Assembly (NCBI GenBank): GCA_945876385.1
Contig: CAMCNU010000010.1
Coordinates: 1-48,567 of the forward strand
Direction of reading: 5' to 3'
From: an uncultured Veillonellaceae bacterium
Lineage (GTDB): Bacteria; Bacillota; Negativicutes; Veillonellales; Negativicoccaceae
DNA: 48,567 nucleotides
Part shown: positions 42,037 to 48,567 of the stretch, piece by piece
Layout: each line of letters begins with the position of its first letter
How positions within the stretch are numbered: position 1 is the stretch's first letter
Notes under the pieces: generated by a model
The model's input: only the letters and a program-made list of their open reading frames with translations
What the model was told of the DNA's origin: nothing
Database searches by the model: none
Translations under genes and position numbers: made by a program

Positions 42037-42073
42037 AAAAAGGACTCACCTATATACGCGGTGAGTCCTTTTT
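42037..42073. terminator. Bidirectional terminator, UDG gene versus hydrolase operon
   Basis: AAAAAGGACTCACC (42037-42050) and GGTGAGTCCTTTTT (42060-42073) form a perfect 14-bp stem with a 9-nt loop and serve both convergent transcripts. Confidence 0.92.
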
Positions 42074-42082
42074 GTGTGCGGA

Positions 42083-42787
42083 TTATTGCGCGGCGTCCAA
42101 GAGAGCAATCGTTTGCTCGCCGGAGAGGACTTGGCAATAAATCAGGTTCATGATTTTGAGCTCGGCGACGTGGACATCTTCCGCGCCTGCCGCGCAAGCG
42201 TCTTCGACGCAAATGACTTGGAACCCGTCATCGGCCAGGCCGCGCACCGTCCCGGCGACGCATTGGTCGGTGACGATACCGCCGACGACGACCGTGCGAA
42301 TGCCGAGGTTGCGCAAGACGCGCAGGAGATTGGTCCCCGTCGTGACGCTGTCGGTCGTTTTGTTGAAGACGAGCTCGCCCGCTTGCGGGGTCAGTTCGTC
42401 CACCATTTCCGCTTCGACGGAGTCCTGGTGAATGAAAATCCCGTTCCAGCCGTCGGATTTTTGTACCGGCTCGCGGTCCTCGCCGTCAGGTGACAGGCAC
42501 GCGATGCGGCCGAAGAGGACGCGCATGCCCCTCTTGCGGAAGTAGTCCAGCAGGCGGCGATTGGCGGGGATGGTCGTCTCGCGCAGACGCGTACGGAAGT
42601 ACTGCCATTCGTCCCAGGTGCCGTCCGCTTGGAAGGTGAGTGCCTCTCCGACGGTGTCGTCGGCAAATTCTTTTTGCATATCCACAATCAAGAGTGCCGT
42701 AGACTTCGGGTCGATGTCCAGTTCGGGGTAGTGGGTCAAATGCCGATAGTAAAATGATTTGAATTGTTCCGGAATCGCAATGCTCAT
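42083..42787 (-). CDS. Isochorismatase-like cysteine hydrolase (RutB/N-carbamoyl amidase type)
   Basis: The 234-residue protein starts at ATG 42787, overlapping the upstream stop as ATGA. The catalytic triad of the family is intact: Asp36 in LLIVDMQKEF, Lys143 in LVFNKTTDS and Cys176 in GGIVTDQCV, with the preceding Val-Thr cis-peptide region. Such enzymes hydrolyse amide or ureido bonds (nicotinamide, N-carbamoyl compounds, ureidoacrylate) or the vinyl ether of isochorismate. EMVDELTPQAGELV is close in pattern to the corresponding part of RutB. No signal peptide, so cytoplasmic. The two upstream coupled genes encode a nucleophile-less alpha/beta hydrolase and a solute-binding lipoprotein, which suggests an imported nitrogen compound. 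The substrate is unknown. Confidence 0.88.
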   Translation of the reverse strand: MSIAIPEQFKSFYYRHLTHYPELDIDPKSTALLIVDMQKEFADDTVGEALTFQADGTWDEWQYFRTRLRETTIPANRRLLDYFRKRGMRVLFGRIACLSPDGEDREPVQKSDGWNGIFIHQDSVEAEMVDELTPQAGELVFNKTTDSVTTGTNLLRVLRNLGIRTVVVGGIVTDQCVAGTVRGLADDGFQVICVEDACAAGAEDVHVAELKIMNLIYCQVLSGEQTIALLDAAQ

Positions 42788-43626
42788 AGGAAACCTCCTC
42801 GTTGGGTTTGACTGAATGACAAGAGTAAACGGTTACAGGCGGCGGGGTCTTCATAGAAGAAAGCATGCCCGCCGGTGAGTTCGTGCAGTGTCCCGCGCGG
42901 CAAGCGCGAGAGCAGGTACTTGGCCTGCACGAGGCCTTGCGGAAAGACATCGTTGTCGGTGGCGAGCACCAGCGTCGGCACCGTGACCGTCGGCAAGATG
43001 TCCGCCGTGTTGGTCAGCAGGTACGCGGAATAAATCGCCAGCGCAATCCACGGCGGCGTCGCACGCAAATCTTCGGCGAGCGATTCCGCGCCGTCGGGGA
43101 CGCGGTGCTGATGCCACCAGCGACGGAAATAATGCTGCAGAAACGTGTCGCGGTCGGTGAGCAGGTCATCCGTGAGATGAGTCGCACCTTGCGTCTGAAA
43201 GCCGGCAAATTCATGGCTGTTCCAGCCGGCATCGCTGTAGGGGAAGGGAGTCATATCCCAAAGCCCCAGCGCCGTGATGCGTCCGTCGCGACCGAACTCC
43301 TGCCAGCAAGTCAGCGCGACCGAGCCGCCAAGCCCCCAGCCGATGAGGACGACATCCTGCAGACCCAGCGCCGTGATGAGTTCGTGGACGTCACGGGCAT
43401 AGCGGGTCAGCGTATGGCCTTCGAGCGTCTTTTGCGAGCGACCGTGGCCACGAAAATCGAGTGTGACCACTTGCCGTTCGGCGGCCAGTCCCTCCACGTT
43501 GCGTTCCCAGACACGTGACGAGCTGTGCCAGTCATGCAGAAAGACGAGCGGGCGACCGCTGCCTTGGCGCTGTACCAGCAGCGTCGTATCGTCCGAGGTG
43601 CGAAAGAAAAAGGACTCGCCCGTCAT
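42784..43626 (-). CDS. Alpha/beta hydrolase lacking the nucleophilic serine (RutD-like)
   Basis: The 280-residue protein starts at ATG 43626, overlapping the lipoprotein stop as ATGA. It has the alpha/beta-hydrolase fold signs: PLVFLHDWHSSSRVW (~26), VVTLDFRGHGRS (~53) and the elbow VLIGWGLGGSVAL (~93). At the elbow the usual G-x-S-x-G reads G-W-G-L-G, so Gly98 (codon GGG) replaces the Ser nucleophile. Asp226 (ATDNDVFP) and His254 (TGGHAFF) are retained. This is not random decay, because the rest of the frame is well kept. RutD of the uracil pathway likewise has no Ser (G-H-A-L-G) and assists carbamate breakdown beside RutB, an isochorismatase-like enzyme. A similar role here is an inference. 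Confidence 0.88.
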   Translation of the reverse strand: MTGESFFFRTSDDTTLLVQRQGSGRPLVFLHDWHSSSRVWERNVEGLAAERQVVTLDFRGHGRSQKTLEGHTLTRYARDVHELITALGLQDVVLIGWGLGGSVALTCWQEFGRDGRITALGLWDMTPFPYSDAGWNSHEFAGFQTQGATHLTDDLLTDRDTFLQHYFRRWWHQHRVPDGAESLAEDLRATPPWIALAIYSAYLLTNTADILPTVTVPTLVLATDNDVFPQGLVQAKYLLSRLPRGTLHELTGGHAFFYEDPAACNRLLLSFSQTQRGGFL

Positions 43627-44690
43627 GGCATCACCCCCAGCTCCTCGGCCGCCCGCAAGCGGATATCCGTCCGCAAGATGTCGGCCGGCGCCAGTGCCTC
43701 GCGGATGTAGCCGTGGGCGCGGTACCAGTCGATTTGCGCCGCAATCGATGCTTCATCCAGCGCGCCGTCCCGGTCGATATAGGGGAGCATGCGGCCGATT
43801 TCTTCCGGCGGTGTGGATGTGTAGCGGGCGATGATGTCAATCAATTCGCGATAGCGCGGATCCGCGTCTCGTGCTTCGGGGGTCTGCGCAAAGACGACAT
43901 CACAGTAGTAGCGGCAGGCGCGGATGTAGCCGCGCATGAAGGCCGTCCCCCGTTCGCTGTCCGCCGCAAATGACGGCGCATAGAAAATCGCCGACACCTG
44001 ACAGGGAAGCAACTCGCCGATCGTCGCAATCGCACATACCGTGCCGTCCGCCAGCAGACGCGAGGCGTGCGGCTCATTCAAAATCGCGCCGTCGATTTGC
44101 CCGCTGCGCAACGCCGCCACAATCGCACCGACCTTGCCGAGGTTCGCGTAGGAGACCGCATTGACCGACAGCCCCGCCTGCTCGAGAATGGCACCGAGCA
44201 TGTACTGGTAGCTCGATCCCGCTTGCGTATTGCCGATGCGCTTGCCGACGAGGTCCGCCACCGTCCGTACCCCGCTGTCATATTGCGCGCGGGTCACGAC
44301 CAGCACGCTGCCCGAGTGGGCGGCCGTCTCGCGCCCTTTGTCGGCGACGAGGACCGGCACCTTGCCGCCCGCCGCCAGGTTATACAGACCGGCGGTCAAG
44401 CCCGATGCGCCGACCTGTACTTCATCGGCGGCGGTAGCGACAGCGACCGGCTGGGCCGCGTCAAACCAGACCGGCTCGACGGCGAGACCTTCCTCGGCGA
44501 AAAATCCTTTTTCCAAGCCGATAAACAGCGGCGCCGAGCTGGCCAGTCGTAAGACGCCGACCTGTACCGGCAGCGGCGAGGACGCGGCGGAAGTGGCCGA
44601 TTTGTCCGCTCGTCCGCACCCGATACCCAACGCCAATACGGCAATACCGGCCAGTACCAACAGCAGCCGACCGTTCCAAAAATTGCGCAT
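43623..44690 (-). CDS. ABC-type substrate-binding lipoprotein (NMT1/SsuA-like)
   Basis: The 355-residue protein starts at ATG 44690 behind AAAGGAGG. The signal NGRLLLVLAGIAVLALGIGC has a Cys at 25 for lipid attachment, although the lipobox is imperfect. The mature part matches NMT1/THI5-like binding proteins for nitrate, sulfonates or pyrimidines: VGVLRLASSAPLFIGLEKGF (~44), FFAEEGLAVEPVWF, DLVGKRIGNTQAGSSYQYML (~147) and ALRSGQIDGAILNEPHAS (~193). It would capture a small solute outside the cytoplasmic membrane. No permease or ATPase gene is next to it, so it must share one encoded elsewhere. Instead, two hydrolase genes follow, each with an ATGA overlap. Confidence 0.85.
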   Translation of the reverse strand: MRNFWNGRLLLVLAGIAVLALGIGCGRADKSATSAASSPLPVQVGVLRLASSAPLFIGLEKGFFAEEGLAVEPVWFDAAQPVAVATAADEVQVGASGLTAGLYNLAAGGKVPVLVADKGRETAAHSGSVLVVTRAQYDSGVRTVADLVGKRIGNTQAGSSYQYMLGAILEQAGLSVNAVSYANLGKVGAIVAALRSGQIDGAILNEPHASRLLADGTVCAIATIGELLPCQVSAIFYAPSFAADSERGTAFMRGYIRACRYYCDVVFAQTPEARDADPRYRELIDIIARYTSTPPEEIGRMLPYIDRDGALDEASIAAQIDWYRAHGYIREALAPADILRTDIRLRAAEELGVMP

Positions 44691-44705
44691 GGTCGTTCCT
44701 CCTTT

Positions 44706-44725
44706 ACTTAAGTACTTGTATTATA
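44706..44725 (-). promoter_or_regulatory. -10 box and AAGTACTT dyad at the start of the hydrolase operon
   Basis: On the minus strand TATAAT reads 44725-44720. Between it and the ribosome site the + strand has ACTTAAGTACTT (44706-44716 region), which contains two overlapping palindromes, CTTAAG and AAGTACTT. A dyad at the expected transcription start is a good place for a repressor, but none is identified. Confidence 0.5.
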
Positions 44726-45370
44726 GCATACCGCACGCGTTTGGCCGCATACGCCGGTGCAATCGCCGGTACGGCGTACGGAAGTATGCGCGGCGGCGGA
44801 TATAGGGCGGCGGTGATGAGCGTGACGCAAGCGACGGCCGCCTCCCCCGGCGGTCAGAACTTGCGCAGACGAACGGCGGTGGTAGGCTTGTGCCGGCAAT
44901 CGCGCGCATGGCGCGGTTTCGTGTCGAGGTATCTGCGGGCGACCGATTCGCGGCACCGAGCGTTGGTGTGGCAGACGGCACAGAGAAAGATGTATGAGAA
45001 CAGACGCCTCGTGTGTCGAAAATGACGCAATGCCGATGTTTTTCCGTGTATCGGTGTCTGCTTGGCTACCGTCGCAAGGGAGCATGATATGTACACACAT
45101 GACGTACGTACCGCATTCGCAATCTGTGTACGGAAAATCCGTACCGACTGTTGAAATGGAACGTTCTTAAGATGTATAGAGGAAAAGTACGAGGGTAGGG
45201 TGAAAGGCGAGAAATCACAACAACAAAAAGTTTGATTATTAATAGGCACTATAAGTAATTTTTGTTTATTTTTTAGGGAGGAAGAAGGCACAAAATTGGT
45301 AAAAGTAACGAATTTGATGATATCGGTTGGCGGATTTTGCATATTGAAGCAGGAATTCTCACATAAGAAG
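44726..45370. other. Intergenic region without a supported gene
   Basis: The first ~380 bases are GC-rich with open frames on both strands, none having a ribosome site or family match; they may be remains of a lost gene. After ~45170 the composition turns AT-rich. At 45274-45300 GGGAGGAAGAAGG is followed by TTG GTA AAA GTA, opening a 28-codon frame (to TAA near 45384). Its start resembles that of the leader peptide at 45458 (AAAATTGGTAA in both), so it may be a diverged copy. Confidence 0.4.
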
Positions 45371-45400
45371 TTGAAACAGTAAGTTCTTTTCGATTATAAT
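45371..45400 (+). promoter_or_regulatory. Promoter of the adhesin gene
   Basis: TTGAAA (45371-45376) and TATAAT (45395-45400) are 18 bp apart, giving a ~126-nt leader before the adhesin start codon. Confidence 0.7.
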
Positions 45401-45411
45401 AAAAATGATTT

Positions 45412-45520
45412 ATAGAGGGAAAAAGAAAGGGTGTTTGAAAATTAGGAGGTGGGAAAATTGGTAAGAAGCATGCAATTGCAATCCCTCTATCAATCGACCG
45501 GTTTTATTTATCGTTTTTGA
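45412..45520 (+). promoter_or_regulatory. Adhesin leader: long-range stem and possible 20-residue leader peptide
   Basis: ATAGAGGGA (45412-45420) can pair with TCCCTCTAT (45482-45490), closing a 61-nt loop at the start of the transcript. Inside, AGGAGGT (45444-45450) precedes TTG 45458 (or ATG 45470), which opens a short frame reading VRSMQLQSLYQSTGFIYRF and ending at TGA 45518-45520. The stop abuts AGGAGG, the ribosome site of the adhesin. Translation of the small frame would open the stem and could couple to the adhesin. This reading is from sequence only. Confidence 0.45.
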
Positions 45521-45532
45521 AGGAGGAGCATT

Positions 45533-48500
45533 ATGCAAGGGAAAGCAATATTTGTTGGCGGAAGAGGGAAAAAACGCCACCTTTTGGCAGCAGGAGTATT
45601 GTCTGCTGTGATTGCCGGTACATTTAGCTGGACTGCAGCAGCTGCGGATGGCCCGATTGCGATGAGCACAAAGTTGGATGCTGACCGCGTAGTGAATATC
45701 ACCCAAGACAATTTTTATGATGACGGTCCGTATGCAATTGTGTCGGATAATCATCAGAATAAAGATGTCGTCATCGATTTGAATAAAAAGTCGCTAGCAC
45801 TACAGCTGAAAGATCTGTCAATTGAAGACTCTTATTTGTACGGGGTGCAGGCGACGCCCGAACACTCTGTACGCATCACGAATTTTGGGAATCAAGCGCT
45901 TCAAATCAATGCAAGTGTTAAAGACACGCGATTCATTTTGAAGCAAGGATATGTAACTAATGGCGAAGTTGTCGGTGTATTTGCAGATAATGGCGCGAAG
46001 GTTGACATTGACGGGGATGTAGCGATGAATTTGCAGGGCGTTGGAGATGTTCATGCGATTCGTTTGGAGGATAATGCAGCTGTTACTGTTTCCGGGAAAT
46101 TGACTGTCGGTGAAGGTCAATTGTCCTCATTAGCAGGGGATGAATGGGATAAAAATCCGACACCGCCGAAGCGGGGCGGCAAATTCTCGATGGAGCCGCA
46201 GACACAATTCCGCCATGGGATTACATTGGCGAAAAATGCGAAAGTGTCCATAGGTGAAGTCGAGATGTATGCACCGGATAAGGGTATTACTGCAAAGCAA
46301 GGGAGTACTGTTAGTATCGGTGGCGGTATCTTGAAAACGACTGCGACCAAAGGAACGGCGTTGAAGCACGTCATCGATATTACCGGGGCAAAAATAATGG
46401 TCGGTATGAATTCGGATGAGGATGCCGGGGCTAAAGTGGTGCAACTCGAAGGGAATATTAAGACGAGAAATTGGGAAAATCAGAAGGGTGACGTTTACAT
46501 TGGCTTGCGAGGAGCGGAATCATATTGGAAAGGCATGCTTGACTCCGCTCAGGACAAGAATGGTGACGTGCATTTGTATTTGCGCGACGGTGCCCGTTGG
46601 GAGAATACTTCTTGGGGGCCGACGGAAGGAAAGGTAAATGATGTATTGGCCAGCTTAGCAGCCAGTGCAGGCAGCGCGATTTTGCAGGATAATAAAAAGT
46701 CGCTGACGATTAATCAGTTGAATGGCAATATCGAAGTTTTTTATAAACATGAGGCTTCCGGCAAAGAAGACAAAGATTATGCTGCGGGCAATACAATTAT
46801 CAAATCGGCAGCACCTGAAAGCACAATCCAATTAACAACCGATGCAAGTATGATTGATTTGGGCAATGGAGAAGAAGTGCATCAAGTTCTGAATACGTTA
46901 TCACACAAATTGATTTACGAGGCATACAAGAGCCAGGGGACTCAAGAAGGCGAACGTAATTTGCGCGGTACGGTGCGCATTGCGGAAGGACTCACCTCGT
47001 CTTCCAAAACGAAGATGCATGATGCTATCAGCTTTGCGGATATTGACGGCAAGGGATATGTTCAAAAGAAAGATATCGACGATATTCAGCCGGAAGCAAC
47101 GGTTTGGAATGTGCCGTTGATTGAAGATAATAATTATGGGAAAGAAGTGCGTGCGGCTTGGAAAAAAGCAGGTGCGACGAAAGGTGACGGAAACTACAGT
47201 TTCAGCAAAGATGTTGTGCTGAATGTCAGTACGGACGGTAAGGCCTTCGTTGACCAAGGATATAACCAATGGGTATTTGGCGCGCTTCAATGGCATGGCG
47301 ACCGTGTCGGCAGTGTTGACATGGGAGGGCACCGTTTGACGCTCAACGCGACAAGCAAACGTGCCGATGTCAATCCGAACGGCATTTTTGTAAAAAGCGG
47401 TACGTTGACACTGAAGAACTTATCCGGACTCGAGATCAATACGAACGGCCCCCGGTCGCAGGGACGAGGGATTTTCGTTTTGGGCATGGCTGATGATGGA
47501 AAGTGGAGCAGCGGTTCCGGTAATGCAAAGTTGATTATCGAAAATGATGACAAGGTCGGTCATGAAGTCAAGATTGATGTACATGCATACGATGATTTCG
47601 GCGCTATTGAAGTGCGGGGCAATGCCGGAACAGCAGAGCTTGATATCAAAGGCTTGGTGGATATTAACTCCAACCAATGGCGAGCCGTGGAAGCACTGCA
47701 AGGAGGTAAAATTTCCATCGGCGGCGGTCGCATCGTCGGTGAAGGGTACGCGGCTATCGGGGCACTGAGCGGAAGTACGGTCAATATCAATGCGAAGTAT
47801 GAAAATGGCAAGGTCATGCCTACGTCCGATACTCGCTCGGTAAAAATCATTGGTGGTATTACGTCATACAACGGTGCCAAGACTAATATTGCGTTGAATA
47901 CGAAAGAATCATTCTTCCATGGGATGCCTTCGTTGGACCTTTGGGGAATGAAAGATTATTCGGACAAGATTGAACCGTTGCGTGGGGATTTGAATTTGTA
48001 CATCGGCGACGGCGCGTATTGGATGAATGAAGAAGTGGGGAAAGGCGCTTATGTTGAGCAAAACGGTCGTAAAAACGCGACTCCGGCGGCCATTGTTTCT
48101 CAACTGATCAGTAAAGACGGTAGTATTATTCAGAAAGATGCCCGTACGATTACAATTGATAATTTTGAGGGTCATGCAAACCTTTACTATGCACATGAAG
48201 GCGATGGCAGCAACGAAACGGATTACAAGGCCGGCGCTACACATATTAAGACGGCTGCACCCGGGGCGACGATTAACCTGTTGACAGACAATACAGGTAT
48301 CGCCATGAATGATAATGCGCAAGTGCGTAAGACGTTGACTGCATTGGCAGGAAAACTGTATTATGATGCGGTTGCCAAGAAGGGCCCAGATGCGCAAAAT
48401 CTGACGGGTAAGGTCGGCATTGCAGATGGATTGACAGCCTCTGCGAAGTCGATGAAGTTGGCAGATATGAGCTTTAACGATGCTGATGGCAAAGGGGTAT

Positions 48501-48567
48501 TGAAAGCGGAGACAGAAATAAAACCGGGAGACAAACCGCAACCGGGAGATAAACCGCAACCGGGAGA
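45533..48567 (+). CDS. Autotransporter-like surface adhesin with internal duplication (partial, runs off the window)
   Basis: The gene starts at ATG 45533 behind AAGGAGGAG and stays open for 1011 codons to the window end. A long signal peptide (QGKAIFVGGRGKKRHLLAAG then VLSAVIAGTFSWTAAAA, cut ~38) has the extended n-region seen in autotransporters. The passenger is rich in Asp, Asn, Gly and short beta-strand patterns, as in beta-helices. A ~474-residue unit is duplicated: GDVHLYLRDGARW (~344) recurs as GDLNLYIGDGAYW (~818), and ISFADIDGKGY (~499) as MSFNDADGKGV (~980). The chain then enters PGDKPQ repeats, a spacer. A C-terminal beta-barrel would be expected beyond the window, but is not seen. 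The lower GC than its neighbours suggests acquisition. Confidence 0.8.
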   Translation, partial: MQGKAIFVGGRGKKRHLLAAGVLSAVIAGTFSWTAAAADGPIAMSTKLDADRVVNITQDNFYDDGPYAIVSDNHQNKDVVIDLNKKSLALQLKDLSIEDSYLYGVQATPEHSVRITNFGNQALQINASVKDTRFILKQGYVTNGEVVGVFADNGAKVDIDGDVAMNLQGVGDVHAIRLEDNAAVTVSGKLTVGEGQLSSLAGDEWDKNPTPPKRGGKFSMEPQTQFRHGITLAKNAKVSIGEVEMYAPDKGITAKQGSTVSIGGGILKTTATKGTALKHVIDITGAKIMVGMNSDEDAGAKVVQLEGNIKTRNWENQKGDVYIGLRGAESYWKGMLDSAQDKNGDVHLYLRDGARWENTSWGPTEGKVNDVLASLAASAGSAILQDNKKSLTINQLNGNIEVFYKHEASGKEDKDYAAGNTIIKSAAPESTIQLTTDASMIDLGNGEEVHQVLNTLSHKLIYEAYKSQGTQEGERNLRGTVRIAEGLTSSSKTKMHDAISFADIDGKGYVQKKDIDDIQPEATVWNVPLIEDNNYGKEVRAAWKKAGATKGDGNYSFSKDVVLNVSTDGKAFVDQGYNQWVFGALQWHGDRVGSVDMGGHRLTLNATSKRADVNPNGIFVKSGTLTLKNLSGLEINTNGPRSQGRGIFVLGMADDGKWSSGSGNAKLIIENDDKVGHEVKIDVHAYDDFGAIEVRGNAGTAELDIKGLVDINSNQWRAVEALQGGKISIGGGRIVGEGYAAIGALSGSTVNINAKYENGKVMPTSDTRSVKIIGGITSYNGAKTNIALNTKESFFHGMPSLDLWGMKDYSDKIEPLRGDLNLYIGDGAYWMNEEVGKGAYVEQNGRKNATPAAIVSQLISKDGSIIQKDARTITIDNFEGHANLYYAHEGDGSNETDYKAGATHIKTAAPGATINLLTDNTGIAMNDNAQVRKTLTALAGKLYYDAVAKKGPDAQNLTGKVGIADGLTASAKSMKLADMSFNDADGKGVLKAETEIKPGDKPQPGDKPQPG

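Noticed and set aside
44741-45025. Arg-rich 94-codon plus-strand frame between the lipoprotein and the adhesin
   Set aside because: No ribosome site, no recognisable family and equally open frames on the other strand; treated as noncoding or gene remains.
1-48567. CRISPR arrays, rRNA or tRNA genes and insertion sequences
   Set aside because: No regularly spaced repeats with unique spacers, no rRNA or tRNA signatures and no transposase-like protein were seen on either strand.

Overview
The window looks like chromosome of a diderm Firmicute (class Negativicutes; a Veillonellaceae/Selenomonadaceae-type organism) carrying the right-hand end of a prophage. Reasons: Firmicute-type AAAGGAGG ribosome-binding sites and a DUF1659/DUF2922 pair occur together with outer-envelope functions (lipooligosaccharide-type glycosyltransferases, a phosphorylcholine lic gene set, a phage lysis region with spanin-like genes, and a giant autotransporter-like adhesin). 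The genus is inferred, not proven. Host genes are GC-rich and gcg/ttg-biased; the phage genes and the final adhesin are visibly more AT-rich.

Layout. (1) 1-13.4 kb, prophage: a 3329-residue polyvalent protein (DNA methylase, SNF2-type helicase, HExxH protease-like segment, membrane-active virion tail), a holin-like protein, an amidase endolysin, a 560-bp repeat-rich noncoding stretch, a Panacea-type antitoxin with a PemK/MazF-like toxin, and two coiled-coil membrane proteins encoded on the same DNA in different frames. (2) 13.4-13.9 kb, boundary: two apparent small structured transcripts. (3) 13.9-19.0 kb: a LysR regulator with a translationally coupled small membrane protein, divergent from pyruvate:ferredoxin oxidoreductase. 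(4) 18.9-25.0 kb, surface glycans: a GT4 glycosyltransferase with a C9 tract near its end, a GT9 (heptosyltransferase-like) gene, and licA-licB-licC converging on licD. licA has an in-frame UGA exactly where relatives appear to have cysteine. (5) 25-31.5 kb: DEAD-box helicase (overlapping licD), an integral membrane protein, glmS-trpS, and a cluster of amidase_3, DUF1659 and DUF2922. (6) 31.6-35.3 kb: iron-type ABC importer. (7) 35.5-42 kb: PFL-family/ACT pair, ClC transporter, exonuclease III, GT39 transferase and a uracil-DNA glycosylase-like protein. (8) 42.1-44.7 kb: an ATGA-coupled operon of substrate-binding lipoprotein, alpha/beta hydrolase without a nucleophile, and isochorismatase-like hydrolase, which recalls the RutB/RutD pair. 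(9) 45.5 kb to the end: a secreted adhesin with an internal ~474-residue duplication, preceded by a possible leader peptide and cut by the window edge.

How it fits together. The glycosyltransferases and the lic genes would build and decorate the outer surface with phosphorylcholine, GlmS supplies the amino-sugar precursor, and the adhesin adds a surface protein. Several features (C9 tract, 21-bp promoter duplication, nonsense codon in licA) suggest that surface decoration is switchable or drifting. The most interesting unexplained points are the dual-frame lysis-like gene pair, the Rut-like operon, the licA UGA, the domain architecture of the giant phage protein, and the small RNAs at the prophage boundary.
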